A stretch of DNA of 64,000 bases, taken from positions 7,561,178-7,625,177 of the forward strand of contig CM070717.1 in assembly GCA_036346275.1 (NCBI GenBank). The letters run 5' to 3'. Shown here piece after piece: positions 47,067 through 57,500 of the stretch. The notes beneath the pieces were generated by a model that searched no databases, was not told the DNA's origin, and saw only the letters and a program-made list of their open reading frames with translations. The stretch comes from Otatea glauca. Taxonomy: Eukaryota; Streptophyta; Magnoliopsida; Poales; Poaceae. Both the position numbers and the translations under genes were made by a program. Position 1 is the stretch's first letter, and each line of letters opens with the position of its first letter.

Positions 47067-50020
47067 AGTTGAATATTTAAAACATGAGTCAAATGAACAT
47101 CAAAACAGTTTTGCTATATTCCTAGTAGCAAAAAGATTCCAGATATAAAATAATATTTAAAGTTTACTATATAAAACAGTAAATGATTAATAGTCAAAGT
47201 GTTAATAAATTGTATGATTTAAATAGCTATAACTATCACCACTAAACTCTGAATTTGATAAAACCAAATTATATAGCTTTGAAAAATAGTACCCTTTTTG
47301 TTTAGGCGAAATACCTTATGTTTGTGCTAGGTTGAAACAAAATAATGTTAAACCCTAATGATCGTTTATAGGAAAAACATCGCGGATAAAAGCCAATTGT
47401 CGTGAAACCAACCTTAAATTACTTCTAATATCATGCCCTATTAATGCGAAAAATGAGTAGATTATCCTAGGCGGTGTAGTCGCAATCTAATATCAAAAGT
47501 GAACCCTTATCGAGTAATAAATTGAACTATCAAGCTTTTTCATCAATCCATGAACCTCTCGTCTAAGCGCAAATGTAATAGAAATCAGTTTAGAAATGAT
47601 ATTTAGGATATGGTCTACCATATTCTAGAAAAATATTTCATTTACAACTTTTGTTTCAATTAAATCTTGCTAGTCAAATACTCTTGAAGGTTATAATTGT
47701 TATAGTCTTTAATATCATATAAGCATTTTCATCTATGAAAATAATGTCTAAATCTAAACTCAAAAATATATGAAATCAGCTTAGATATGTTATTCAAAGT
47801 ATATGCTATTAAGTTCCGAAGAAATAACCTTATTCCATCATGTTTTGCTTAAAAACTTTAATAGTCAAATAACCCTTAGTTGTATGTTTAATAAACCTTG
47901 TCATAGCAAGAATAAGTGATCCTAGTAATAAGAAATTTGTAGTTAATATATTTGTATCACCAGAACCTTCTTAAATCTATAAATAAGTCTAATTAACTAG
48001 CTTGTCAATCATAACTTAATGAAAACCCTTCGCATACAAATCTTAAGGCCAAGTGCTATTAGCGTAACCTTAACTAGTGTTTCAACTCTTTTAATCCAAA
48101 TAATTTTAGCATCTATAATTCGAAGTAATAAATATTAGAATTCATAATTTTAGCCTCTTGAATTCGTAAATCAAGAGAAGATAATCTATAAAAGAAACCC
48201 TGTTTCGTTATCTCAAAACCATTAAGAATATGAATTTGTAAGTATCTAAATCATGAGGTCGTAAATAATTCAACCCTAAGTGTTCCTGTTTTCTGCAATG
48301 AATCTTTATTTGATTTTCTGTCTATCTTCTTTTCGCCTTTATTGAAGTTTATTATTTGCTATTTTCCGATCAATCGACGTGTAGAATTCGACGTCCCTTC
48401 CTCCGCCGTTGCCTCCGTCGTCTGCGATCGCGTCTTCGTCGTAAACGATATATGAGCAAGGCAAGCACCTCCTTGAACATGTTGAACCCAATAATTTACC
48501 TACTCTATGTTGTTTTTGCTTATGTACAGTGCATCCGGATAGTTCTCTCTAAAAACTGCTAATTTGGGTTAGAACTGTAGCTAATCCTGTAAATTATGGT
48601 TTGCCTCAATCTGTATGAACATGTGAACCTTGTAAGCCTTAGTCGGATAGCTAGACAATGTTTAATGTCATTTTGGGTATAACCGCTAGCATAAAATATC
48701 TGCTTAAGCTGTTGATCGTGTTTCATTCTTTTCAACGTATGTATGATCCTCATTTGGGAAAATGTTGCTAGTACTTTGATTAAAAACCCAAAACTAAAAC
48801 TATGGTTTTGATGCGGGCGATTATTGGCAATAGCCGGAGGTGCAGAGGGATTTGCACGTAGTTAGGGTGGAGTATCGCCCGTGTCGGATTAAGGACCGAG
48901 CAATGGGACGCTATAGATCCAAGAATTTCATTACAACCACGAGGGTGGTATGGGACAGTCTTAGCCTATTAAGTTATTTAGGTGTGGCTTTGCATCTAAG
49001 GAAGGCGGGAGTTATGCACGGGTATTCGGTTGGTGCATGCTGTATGGGGGTTTACTTACCAATGCAACGGTGTACGCCTTGCCGTGAACAGAAACGTGGT
49101 GTTGGGTGTAATGTGAAAGGATCCACGTCTTGGGTGAGTGTTTCTGTTTCTATGGCGAGGGCTCAACGTCCCGGGCTGGTTCAAAGCCACATCTAGATAA
49201 TGTAACGGCTCTGTATGATCTCCTTGCCGACACACCAAAGGAAGTGTGTTAACTGATCTGGCAAAAGAGGTTGATCATTCCTTGTGGGTAAAGTGTACAC
49301 CTCTGCAGAGTGTAAATCTAATCGATTAGCCGTGTCCACGGTCAAGGACACTTGGTGAAGTCATTCCAATGTTAGAATGCTTTTGTATTTCCAAAAATTG
49401 GGTTTTGGTTTGGAACTTGTTTAGCAGCTTTTGTTTTCATGTCAAAGGATCGACATTGATGGATTCCATTTTTGGATTATTCGTTATTCACGATGGGTTG
49501 TGAATATTACTTATGCTTTACTTATTTCATATCAGTCAATTATGCTTTTACAAATTCCGTTTGCAAATAACTTGTTTTACAATGTCAATTCTGCTTTATG
49601 CAAATGAACTGTAGTAGCCTCCTTTGAAATGGCCTGCATATATATTAGGCTTTGCTCGAGTCTTGCGGAGTACGATTGTACTCACCCTTGCTTATATGTG
49701 GTTTTTAGGTGGTTAAGTTGTGAAGCTTGAGGTTTCTTCCATCGCAGTTGGGATTTTCTTCGTCGAATCTTTCTAGGGATAATGCCTTGTCGGTTGCTGC
49801 GGGTGTTGGATGGGCACACTACAAGACTTTGCTTCTTATGCTGCTTTATCTCTGATTTGTAAGAGTTTTCTTTATGTAATAGCTTCCGCTTAATATTATT
49901 TGTTGTATGGTTGTGATTCCAATTGGTGTATGTGCGTACTAGCTACTGATCATGGGACTAGTACGGAAATGCACATTAGATTTCCATTTTTGCAAGTTTG
50001 TAAGAATGGGGGTTGTTACA
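47067..50020 (+). repeat. 3' LTR of the second element, 5' part deleted
   Basis: It matches 33611-36057 over its first 2.44 kb, then continues with the part missing from the 5' LTR. It ends in ttgttaca at 50020, before target duplication atctt. The triple palindrome is at 49301-49341. Confidence 0.82.
49301..49341 (+). other. Triple palindrome block in 3' LTR
   Basis: The three motifs are ctctgcagag (49301-49310), ctaatcgattag (49318-49329) and ccgtg-tc-cacgg (49330-49341). The last stem is complete here. Confidence 0.65.
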
Positions 50021-50342
50021 ATCTTCTTCGTCATGTTCTATCTGGAGTTTATGCCTTGTCAGTTGCCTGCGGGTCGGATGGGCAAACTACAATATATTGC
50101 TTCTTTTGCTGCTATATTCTCTGATTTGTAGCTTTTCCTTTATGTAATAGTTTTTCGCTTTAATCTATGTGAGGTATGGGTGTGATTCCAATTGTTGTAA
50201 ACATGTGAGTGCTAGCTACTGATCCAGGGAATAACACAGTAATCACATGGAGGTTCCTGTTCATCAGAACGGGGTCTCACAGTTTTTTACTTTTTTTCGG
50301 TCTTCAAGATGTGAGTTTGATCATTACTTTTTATAATTTTAT

Positions 50343-52936
50343 TGTAACATCCCAAAAATTTTAGAAATAGGAAAAAATAAAAATTTGAAATTTGAAAATG
50401 GAATCGAATAAAGATTTCAAATGCAGCCAAGATTTTCATTCTAAACGCTATCTTTTTCCTTATTACTTTCTTGTATTTCAACCTAAAAGAAAAGAGCAAG
50501 ATATTGCATGAAATTTTTCGTCCAAAATAAATAAACTTTAAAGTTAAGTTCGAAATGTAAATCCTATTTTGAAATTCCATATTTTCAGAACCTTCTTGAA
50601 TTTTGGGTTTTTAGAAAATAAATTATAAATTGTTTTCTTCTACTCTATAGCACAAAATCCAAAATCACTTAAGAGATTAAATCCAAAATCAACCATGGTC
50701 ATCTGTTGAAATTTAAAAGTCGTGTGAACTCAATTAGTGTTGAAGAGAAATCAAAAGCAGAATTAATTTGAAATAATATCATCAAGCGTCAGAATTTTAT
50801 AAAAATGAATAAAGTGAAATTTCATGAATCTTGTTGCACATTTGAATTTTCATTTGAGCTTGTCCTTGGATTTATTCATTTATTCCAAGATTTGAGTTTT
50901 GGAACAAAATGGCTTTTAAATACCTAAATTAAACACAACAAAGAAACTTATGAAAACTTTAAACAACATGCTATAGCAAGTAATTTTTTAAAATACTAGA
51001 GCACATAAGATGTATAAATATAATTTTTCCAGAATTTTTGCACCCCATCTAAGTAGCTCAAAGATTCAAAAATAGCCTGAAAGTCAACAAACTTTGGAGA
51101 ATTACTGTTCTTAAACAGTATGAGAGAATCAAGTGAAACCAAAGAAAATAGAAAGTAGACTCCTTGGACTACCAGGACAAATAGTTGTAAAAATTTTCAA
51201 GCAATCTGGCACATCTTTCTAGGCTGTCCAACTCTCTCCAGTCACTTCTGCCATTAAATTTTCGCAAAGAACGTTGGGCGACCTTCCTGCTCGATCAAGC
51301 TTTAGCCAATGGTCTCTAGCAATGGCCCGACGCCGCCTACGGCCCCACCGGCCAGCCTCTCTCCCAGCGTTCCTCGCTTCCTCCTCTCTGCTGCTGCGTA
51401 CGCTTGCCCAACCGCCGCTGCAGAGCAAAGCGGCGCCGTCCACGCTGTGCTGCCGGCGGTAGCGTTGCTGCCTGCGTGGTCGCCACTGGCCAGCCTTGTG
51501 AGCTCCGTCTCTCGCCCATGCTGCTGCCCACCAACTGCCATCACCAAGCCATAAAAACCGAACTCCAGACTCGTCGTTTCTTGCTTGCCGGCCTTGCTTC
51601 CTCCGCCTTGAGCGCCAGCGAGCAAGCCGAGCAAGCCTCAGTCAGTGATATCGGCTGCAAGGTGAGCTCGTGATCAAATTTGCCTCGCCAAGAATCTCGC
51701 TCAACTCCCTAACTCGGTTTCTCCATCTTGCTTGCAAGCCGAGCTGAACTGCCTCCTCTCTTGGCGCATCTCCTTCGCATAGTTAGCCCGGCGTGCCGTC
51801 CTCCTCTGCGCAAGCTTCCAGCGAGCCGAGCATTGCTTCGCCGGCGCCGTCGCCAACTCTGGTGACCACCGCCACCACCAAGGACCTCCCGCAGCCATGC
51901 CTCACCTCTCTGGAGTTCACCCACAGAGAGCTTCTTCGCTAGTTGCCCAGCGCCATTGACGTCCAGTGAAGCTTCGAGCTTCTAGGGTTAGTAAGAGGTA
52001 TAGCTCAAGTAATTTTGCATGCACACTAGTCACAAGCAACACTATAGCCCAGTGATAGAGATATGCAGCCTCAACTGAGAGGTCTGGGGTTCAAATCCCA
52101 GAAATTTCATTTTGTTTTTTGTTTTTCCTTTTTGCCTCAGATGACTCAAATCTCTATAACTTTTGCTAGGAATACCCAAATGCAACAAAATAAGTTTCTA
52201 AATTTGAGTTAGTCAATAAGGATTTAGGTTATGTAATAAAAATTCATATGTCACATGGAGTAAATTCATTTAAATTGAATTTGAACAAAAGTCCCTTTTT
52301 AGGTGTTACGAAGCAACTGGATAATCCCTAACTCCATAAATCATGAAATAAATTACATGAGTTACTCCAACCCAATACACTCCATTTCTATGAAAACATT
52401 TATATTTGAATGTATTTTGTATCAAGAAATATTGGTTTAAATCCTTACCATCATGCATGATTCAAATGGTTAAAATATTGGTCAAATGAGCTCAAAAATT
52501 GATGAAACCAATTTATATGCATTCCTGGGATTGCATAGGTTATAAATTTTCATAAACATTTAGACCTTGCTTTAGCTTAATCTAATTGCTAGTTGCTCAA
52601 ACATTCAATCGGCAAAATGATTAAACGGCCATAACTCTCGCAAACGAACCTCAAATTCGACAAAATCAAATGCTATGACCTTAAAATGACATGTAATTTC
52701 TTGTTGTGCATAAATGACATCATTTTGAACAATTTTAAGTTAAGCCATATTAAGCCTTAATGACCATATACATGAAAAACATCTCAAATAAATGTGAAAT
52801 ATCGCGAGACCAACTTTAAAACACTTTTAGGGATATCCCCTACTTATGCCTGAGAAATGGTTAGATTATCCCATAAGGTGCTGTCGCAATCGAAGAAAGA
52901 AAACTGGACCGAAACCTCGCGATCGGTATGATCATA
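50343..52936 (+). mobile_element. Diverged LTR of the same gypsy group, truncated
   Basis: It starts TGTAACATCCC at 50343. Later parts match the other LTRs in phrases such as atgcctgagaaatgg with attatccca (about 52845-52875; compare 33990-34015). It is cut at 52936 by a CACTA end. A GC-rich segment (51220-51950) gives several overlapping open frames of biased composition on both strands. I do not accept any as a gene. Confidence 0.7.
52044..52105 (+). other. tRNA-like sequence with pol III box motifs (SINE-like)
   Basis: An A-box-like tagcccagtgata (52044-52056) is followed by an exact B box ggttcaaatcc (52088-52098) with paired flanks ctggg and cccag, and then by a T-rich tract. It does not fold as a full tRNA. 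It may be a SINE head or a decayed tRNA-derived piece. Confidence 0.4.
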
Positions 52937-53065
52937 CACTACTACAGAAAAGCTTATCATAGACGGTTCGGAACTGTCATCACAGACGGTTTCCCGAACC
53001 GTCTGTAACCATGTATCAGAGATGTTACGGTATATCTCTATCACAAGGTGAACAACGAGATGGAC
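52937..53065 (-). mobile_element. CACTA 3' end fused to a TNP2 fragment, cut by the gypsy element
   Basis: The terminus cactactacagaaaagc starts at 52937 after ata. Motifs catagacggttc and gaaccgtctgtaac match the inverse of the end at 1054. From about 53030 it resembles the TNP2 gene (gtgaacaacgagatgga; compare 15240-15258). It is an internally deleted derivative. The rest would lie beyond the gypsy insertion, outside the window. Confidence 0.75.
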
Positions 53066-53741
53066 TGTAACATCCCAAAAATTTGACTTATAATTTCGCT
53101 GACGTGCATTTTTGTGATTTTCTGAAATTATTGGATTTTTCCAGAAATTATTTGAATTTATTTTAATTAAGTATATTGAACCTTTGGTGAAAACTAATTA
53201 TATATAGATAAGAATAATATGAAGTTTTGTCAAAAATATTTTATTTGAGTCCAGAATGTTTCAAAGTATTTATGAGAATTTTCTTGGATTTTTCCTGATA
53301 TTTTAATTGCCTTAAATGAATTAATCTAATTTCGGGAATTATTTTAAATCGAAAAGCGTTTGAAATCGAGTGAGCGAGATTGGGCCAAGCCCAAGATTGT
53401 GCATGCGTGCCCATCGCGGTGCGGCCCGTTAGCCCGCTCCCCCGCCGCGCGTATGGACCATTGGATCCGGATCGACTACCGTATCTCCTTCGCGAAACCC
53501 TAGCGACTTGGCCGTTGGATCAAGATCGCGCGGTGAGGATTCCTTGCGCTCGCTTTGGAAAGATTTGATCGCATCCGCTGATTTTGGAAAGAGCGGATCG
53601 GATCGTATCGCGTTTGGGGAATCGTAGCCGCTCATCGCAGATCGGACGGACCGCATCATCGTCTCCGATTCGGTTTCGAATCCGCCGCGCTGCCGCCGCC
53701 GCCGCGTGATTTTAGGGTTGCCTTTTCGGCGTTCACGAGGC

Positions 53742-53749
53742 TATTTAAA
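53742..53749 (+). promoter_or_regulatory. LTR TATA box
   Basis: The sequence tatttaaa in ggctatttaaagcgcgg is kept in the 3' LTR at 62631-62638. Transcription would start near 53775. Confidence 0.55.
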
Positions 53750-54253
53750 GCGCGGACCGCACTCGAGGATCGCCATCCCGAGCGCATCCGCCGGTGCTAG
53801 CCTTCGCCGCTGAGTCGCGCCCGTAGCCTCGCAGAGCTCTCCGAGTTTGCTCTTCGCGCTGCGGTTTTCTTGATTTCCGCCGTCGTCAAGCCGCGTTCAC
53901 GAATCGGTTCCAGATCCGAGTTCTCGCCGCGCCGCGCCGAAGTCGCCCTTCTTCTCGCCGGAATCGCGTCGAACGCCGTTCGGTGGTCGTCTTCCTCCGC
54001 TCGGTGCAAGCCCGCGCCGTGTCTCGGAGCTTCGCGCAGCCGTTGGATCTTCGCGAACCGTCCGGATCAAGCCACGCCGCTTCTTGCAGTTGTTCGCTCG
54101 GGTATATTTCTAACCGTTAGATTCAATAGACGTTGGGATTGAGACGCGTGTGCGTAGTATGTCACCGTTGGATCGTCTCGCAGATGTGCGACGCGTGTCG
54201 GTCGCGCGGTACGAAGCATCGTCGCGCGGTGCACCGTGGACAGGCGTGTGCCG

Positions 54254-54434
54254 TGGACTTGGTCCATAGACCGAGCGACGTGGCGCAATTTGATTGGCCC
54301 ACGTATCGCGATGACGTCATGCTGATATCACCCGGTCCACAGCACAGTATCTCGAGTCCACGGTGGACCAACGTGTTTTCGTGGACCAAGTCCATGCGCC
54401 GAGGCCACGTGTCCGTCTCTGACTGGTCCACGTG
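54254..54434 (+). promoter_or_regulatory. Cluster of bZIP-type motifs and an inverted repeat in the LTR
   Basis: TGACGTCA lies at 54312-54319 and CACGTG at 54406-54411 and 54429-54434. They are flanked by the inverted pair tggacttggtcca (54254-54266) and tggaccaagtcca (54382-54394). The 3' LTR keeps TGACGTCA (63208-63215) and one CACGTG (63304-63309). The cluster lies 500-700 bp after the TATA box. No binding is shown. Confidence 0.45.
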
Positions 54435-55599
54435 TCGCTTGCGCATTAATCGGTAATTTCCAGTAGAAAAATAATTCGGGAAAATCGGTTTTTCTAATTT
54501 CTGTATTTTCAGTATTTATTCAAACTTCAAAAGGCTATATCTTTTGCATTTTAACTCGGATTTGAGTGATTCAAATTTCTAAAAATTTGTAAAATCAAGA
54601 TCTATTTATTGGTGAATTTTATTTTATTTTTGGAGTTTGTTTGCTCTCTGGTTTGGTGTTTATTTGCTATTTTGGCATCGTTTCGCGTAGACGTTGAACT
54701 GCTTGGTGATCCGGAGGAAGATTCGTCGCTCCAAGACCCAAGATCAGATCAAGACCAACACCTACTCCAAGGCAAGTTGTGCTTTGATCATGTTGAGCCT
54801 ACGATTACAAAAACTGCTATATTGTTTTATTTTATTGCATATTATTTGACATGTACAAATGTCTTCAATTAAATTTGGGACTTAGCTATTATACCCAATT
54901 GCTCTATACCCTACCTTGCCATTTGTATACCATGATATATTGTCACCCTAGATTGGTTCATTATAGTTGGTTAGTAATAATAATCAACATGGGATGGTTA
55001 GACCGTATTAGTTGCTTAGTCATGCCACGCCATCACATGTACTTTAGTCTTTGATAAATAATCTTGACTAATGGAATATGGAACGATGTTATGAACTTGT
55101 GTGTCATGTGTGGTCACACGATGAGATTGAGTTGCGGTGGCGAGAGGATGTCACGCAACGAGGTTAAATTGCTGATGGCACGTGGTGCTTGGTAATCAAC
55201 TGGGGTGGTAATGATTTAGATTGGGGCAAGTGGCAAGAGGCAGTATGCCAAGGTGGGCCAGGATTGGCAGGGGTATGTGGAAGTCTTGCCTTAATCACTT
55301 TAAGGACTTAACCTTGCAAGCCTTTGACTGAGTCTCTCTTGCAACCACATGTTCGAATGGGACAAAGATAGTGAATAATTTGTGAAACCTAGATTTGATC
55401 ATCGTCGTGGTGAATAGTGAGTCCCGGGTTACGGTTTAACTCACATGGCGCAAGAGGGGGGCCCTGTTGTGGTGGTTTAACCCTTCAGTGTTGAAACCTT
55501 AGCGAGCAGTACTGGGTCTAGGTGTAGCATTGTAAAGGCTTTGTTACGATCACTCGCCTTGGTGGTGTTTGGTTGTATCGTGTGGGTAAAGTGCATAAC

Positions 55600-55640
55600 C
55601 TCTGCAGAGTGTACAATCTATTGAATAGCCGTGCTCACGG
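55600..55640 (+). other. Triple palindrome block in gypsy LTR
   Basis: ctctgcagag (55600-55609) is followed by ctatt-g-aatag (55618-55628) and ccgtg-ct-cacgg (55629-55640). The middle stem differs from the LTRs at 35865 and 49318 by a change on both sides that keeps pairing. Confidence 0.65.
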
Positions 55641-56295
55641 TATTGAGCAAAGCTCGGAATTCTGATTAAGGGTTAGACTTTTGTTAAACAAAAACTTGTT
55701 CGGATGGCAGGGTGCCATGGGAAGTGGAAAATTGATTTAGGGTTGGAAACTTGGTTTACTTCATAAATGCTGAATCTATTAATTACTGTTATTGTTTTAC
55801 TGCTTTTCAATCTATTTACTGTATTCTTGTTAAATGCTGCTTTACTGCAAAATAGCCATATTAGCCATTCCTTTGGATTAAGCCAAAGCATATAGAATAT
55901 TAGACTTGCATTACTGTGCACAACTTGTTGGGTGCTTTATGTACTCACCCCAACAACACAACTTCAGAAGAGGAAGAATCTACGCCATTCATGGAAGAGG
56001 ATTATTTGGATGCGAATGCTTAGGGTCCGAGCCTCGTCAGTTGCCTGTGGTAAACTGGGAAGCTGCTACGCTTATTTATTTTTCCGCTGCTACTTATTTG
56101 CTGTTTCTTATTTAAGCCCTGTGAGGCATTATTCATGTAAGACAACAGTTATCATTAATTATTGAAGTTTATGCTATATTCCGCTGTGTGTGACTGTGAT
56201 AACATCTATGTTGAGCCTGTGTGCACTAGCGTGATCCTGGACTAGTGCGTTATACACAGAGGGTCCGGATTTGCAAATTCGGGTCCCGACAGAGG

Positions 56296-56307
56296 TGGTA
56301 TCAGAGC
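56296..56307 (+). other. Primer binding site, initiator tRNA-Met
   Basis: TGGTATCAGAGC, four bases after the LTR end, is complementary to the 3' end of the plant initiator methionine tRNA. It primes minus-strand DNA synthesis. Confidence 0.9.
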
Positions 56308-56506
56308 CATACTGACTATAGGTCTTTGCCCTAGGTAGTTGGTATCTCTTAGGAGTGTCCAAAATTATTTTCTAAAGAAAAAGGTAAAATTTACTAATAA
56401 GAAACTCTTGGCTTATCTCATCCCTCTACTCTCATCCTTGCTAAATTACCTTCTTTTTCGTTGCCGTTTCGAGTGGAGATCTTATTCAAAATTTTGTTTT
56501 GATTAG

Positions 56507-57214
56507 ATGCCGATCTTCCAGTCCTTCGAGTCAAGGCAGGGTGGCTACGCCATGGAGCTGTGGAGAGTTCTTCAAGTGATTGGAGGCTTTGATCGTCCGC
56601 TTTACCGAGGAAGCAACTGGAACGTCAACGGTGTGCATCGGGGTTCTTACGCAGTCGATCATCTTCGCCGAGTGCGACGAGACCACCTGACCGATCCACA
56701 TCACCGCCAAGGTTCACTTACGAGGCGGGAGTTCGTGAGGTCGCGGACTTGCTCTCACGACGGATCCGCCACGACTACGCTTACGAGCCAGCGACACCGT
56801 GTTTCGACTTCACCCAACAAGACGATCGTGGATCGTGGGGAGTGTGTTACTGCAGTACACCTTGCTGAGTTTGCCACCGCCCAGGAGGATCACCTGAGGG
56901 ACACTGCGCAGGAGCTGGGGACAGCGTGTGAGGCGCTGAGAGTGGCGGAGCGAGAGCTTCAAAAGACCCGTGAAGCCGCAGCCAGAGTCATCGATGAGTT
57001 GGAGGAGGCCTTGCAGGTTGCCGAGGAGATAGCAGACCAGGTCGTCCAAGAGCCGGATGAGGTCGTCGAAGAAGAAGAAGAGGAAGAAGAAGACCCGGAA
57101 GAACGTGAGTGGGAGCCTGAGGAGCCAGCAGAAGGTCACGGGATAGGTTCGCACCCATGCCACCACCCACGGTGTATGCACCAGATCGGGCCTCTCACTG
57201 TGGTGGTTGGATGA
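56507..57214 (+). CDS. Extra ORF upstream of gag (orf0-like), 235 residues
   Basis: An intact frame begins MPIFQSFESRQGGYAM about 200 bp after the primer site and ends 290 bp before gag. The first part (residues about 1-60) includes MELWRVLQVIGGFDRPLYRG and may be folded. Residues about 119-180 form a charged, heptad-like helix that may be a coiled coil. A run of eight Glu follows (about 188-195). Rice RIRE3 and RIRE8 are known for an ORF of unknown function in this place. I recognise no domain. That it stays open while pol is broken may be chance or may mean it is still kept. Confidence 0.6.
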   Translation: MPIFQSFESRQGGYAMELWRVLQVIGGFDRPLYRGSNWNVNGVHRGSYAVDHLRRVRRDHLTDPHHRQGSLTRREFVRSRTCSHDGSATTTLTSQRHRVSTSPNKTIVDRGECVTAVHLAEFATAQEDHLRDTAQELGTACEALRVAERELQKTREAAARVIDELEEALQVAEEIADQVVQEPDEVVEEEEEEEEDPEEREWEPEEPAEGHGIGSHPCHHPRCMHQIGPLTVVVG

Positions 57215-57500
57215 GTGAGAGTCGATCTTAGAGTTGTGTTGAGACTCGAGTGTTGAGTCGCGTCTTTAAGTTAGCCTTTACCTTTTAGTAGACGTTAAGG
57301 TTGCATGTTTAGTTTGGTTCTTAATTGTTTGTCTTTGAGTGTGCAAGATGTGTTGCAAAGCCCTTAGGCATTGTAAGCAACCATACCAAGTATCAATAAA
57401 GATTATTTAAGTTGGGTTTAACCTGTTTCCCTGCCTTAGAAATTCTTGCATCTTATCTATGCTACATCTATCTTTCCTAACCCAAGAAGCAATCAAGCGG

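Larger units (their letters stand above)
31278..50020 (+). mobile_element. Second LTR element inserted in the solo LTR, itself rearranged
   Basis: The element starts TGTAACATCCCG at 31278 and ends gggggttgttaca at 50020. The target duplication atctt is at 31273-31277 and 50021-50025. The solo LTR reads on correctly after the second atctt (cttcgtcatg, compare cttcgtcgaatc in this element). What remains is a 5' LTR (31278-36057), a foreign element (36058-47066) and the 3' LTR from its position 2334 onward (47067-50020). The coding interior is gone. Confidence 0.85.
26007..50281 (+). mobile_element. Solo LTR of a gypsy-type element (5.5 kb), split by later insertions
   Basis: The LTR starts TGTAACATCCC at 26007 and runs to 31277. 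It resumes after the inserted element at about 50026 and ends in gggtctcaca at 50281. The 5-bp target duplication gtttt is at 26002-26006 and 50282-50286. The own sequence adds up to about 5.5 kb. It has no primer site or coding domain, so it is a solo LTR. The GC-rich part near 27050-27620 gives open frames of low-complexity type that I do not regard as genes. The LTR start and the motif near 30807 match Tekay/Del-type LTRs. Confidence 0.85.
53066..56291 (+). repeat. 5' LTR of the gypsy element
   Basis: A 3226-bp LTR from TGTAACATCCC to gggtcccgaca. It has a GC-rich part (53390-54450) with the promoter, and an AT-richer second half with the palindrome block at 55600-55640. Small frames within it (for example 54609-54872) are not supported as genes. 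Confidence 0.9.

Noticed and set aside
51219..51924. Several overlapping proteins of 60-110 residues
   Set aside because: GC-rich LTR sequence is open in most frames; no conserved motif, and the frames contradict each other.
56810..57181. 123-residue Leu/Phe-rich minus-strand protein
   Set aside because: It is antisense to the Glu-rich part of the ORF before gag and reads its GAA/GAG codons as Phe/Leu.
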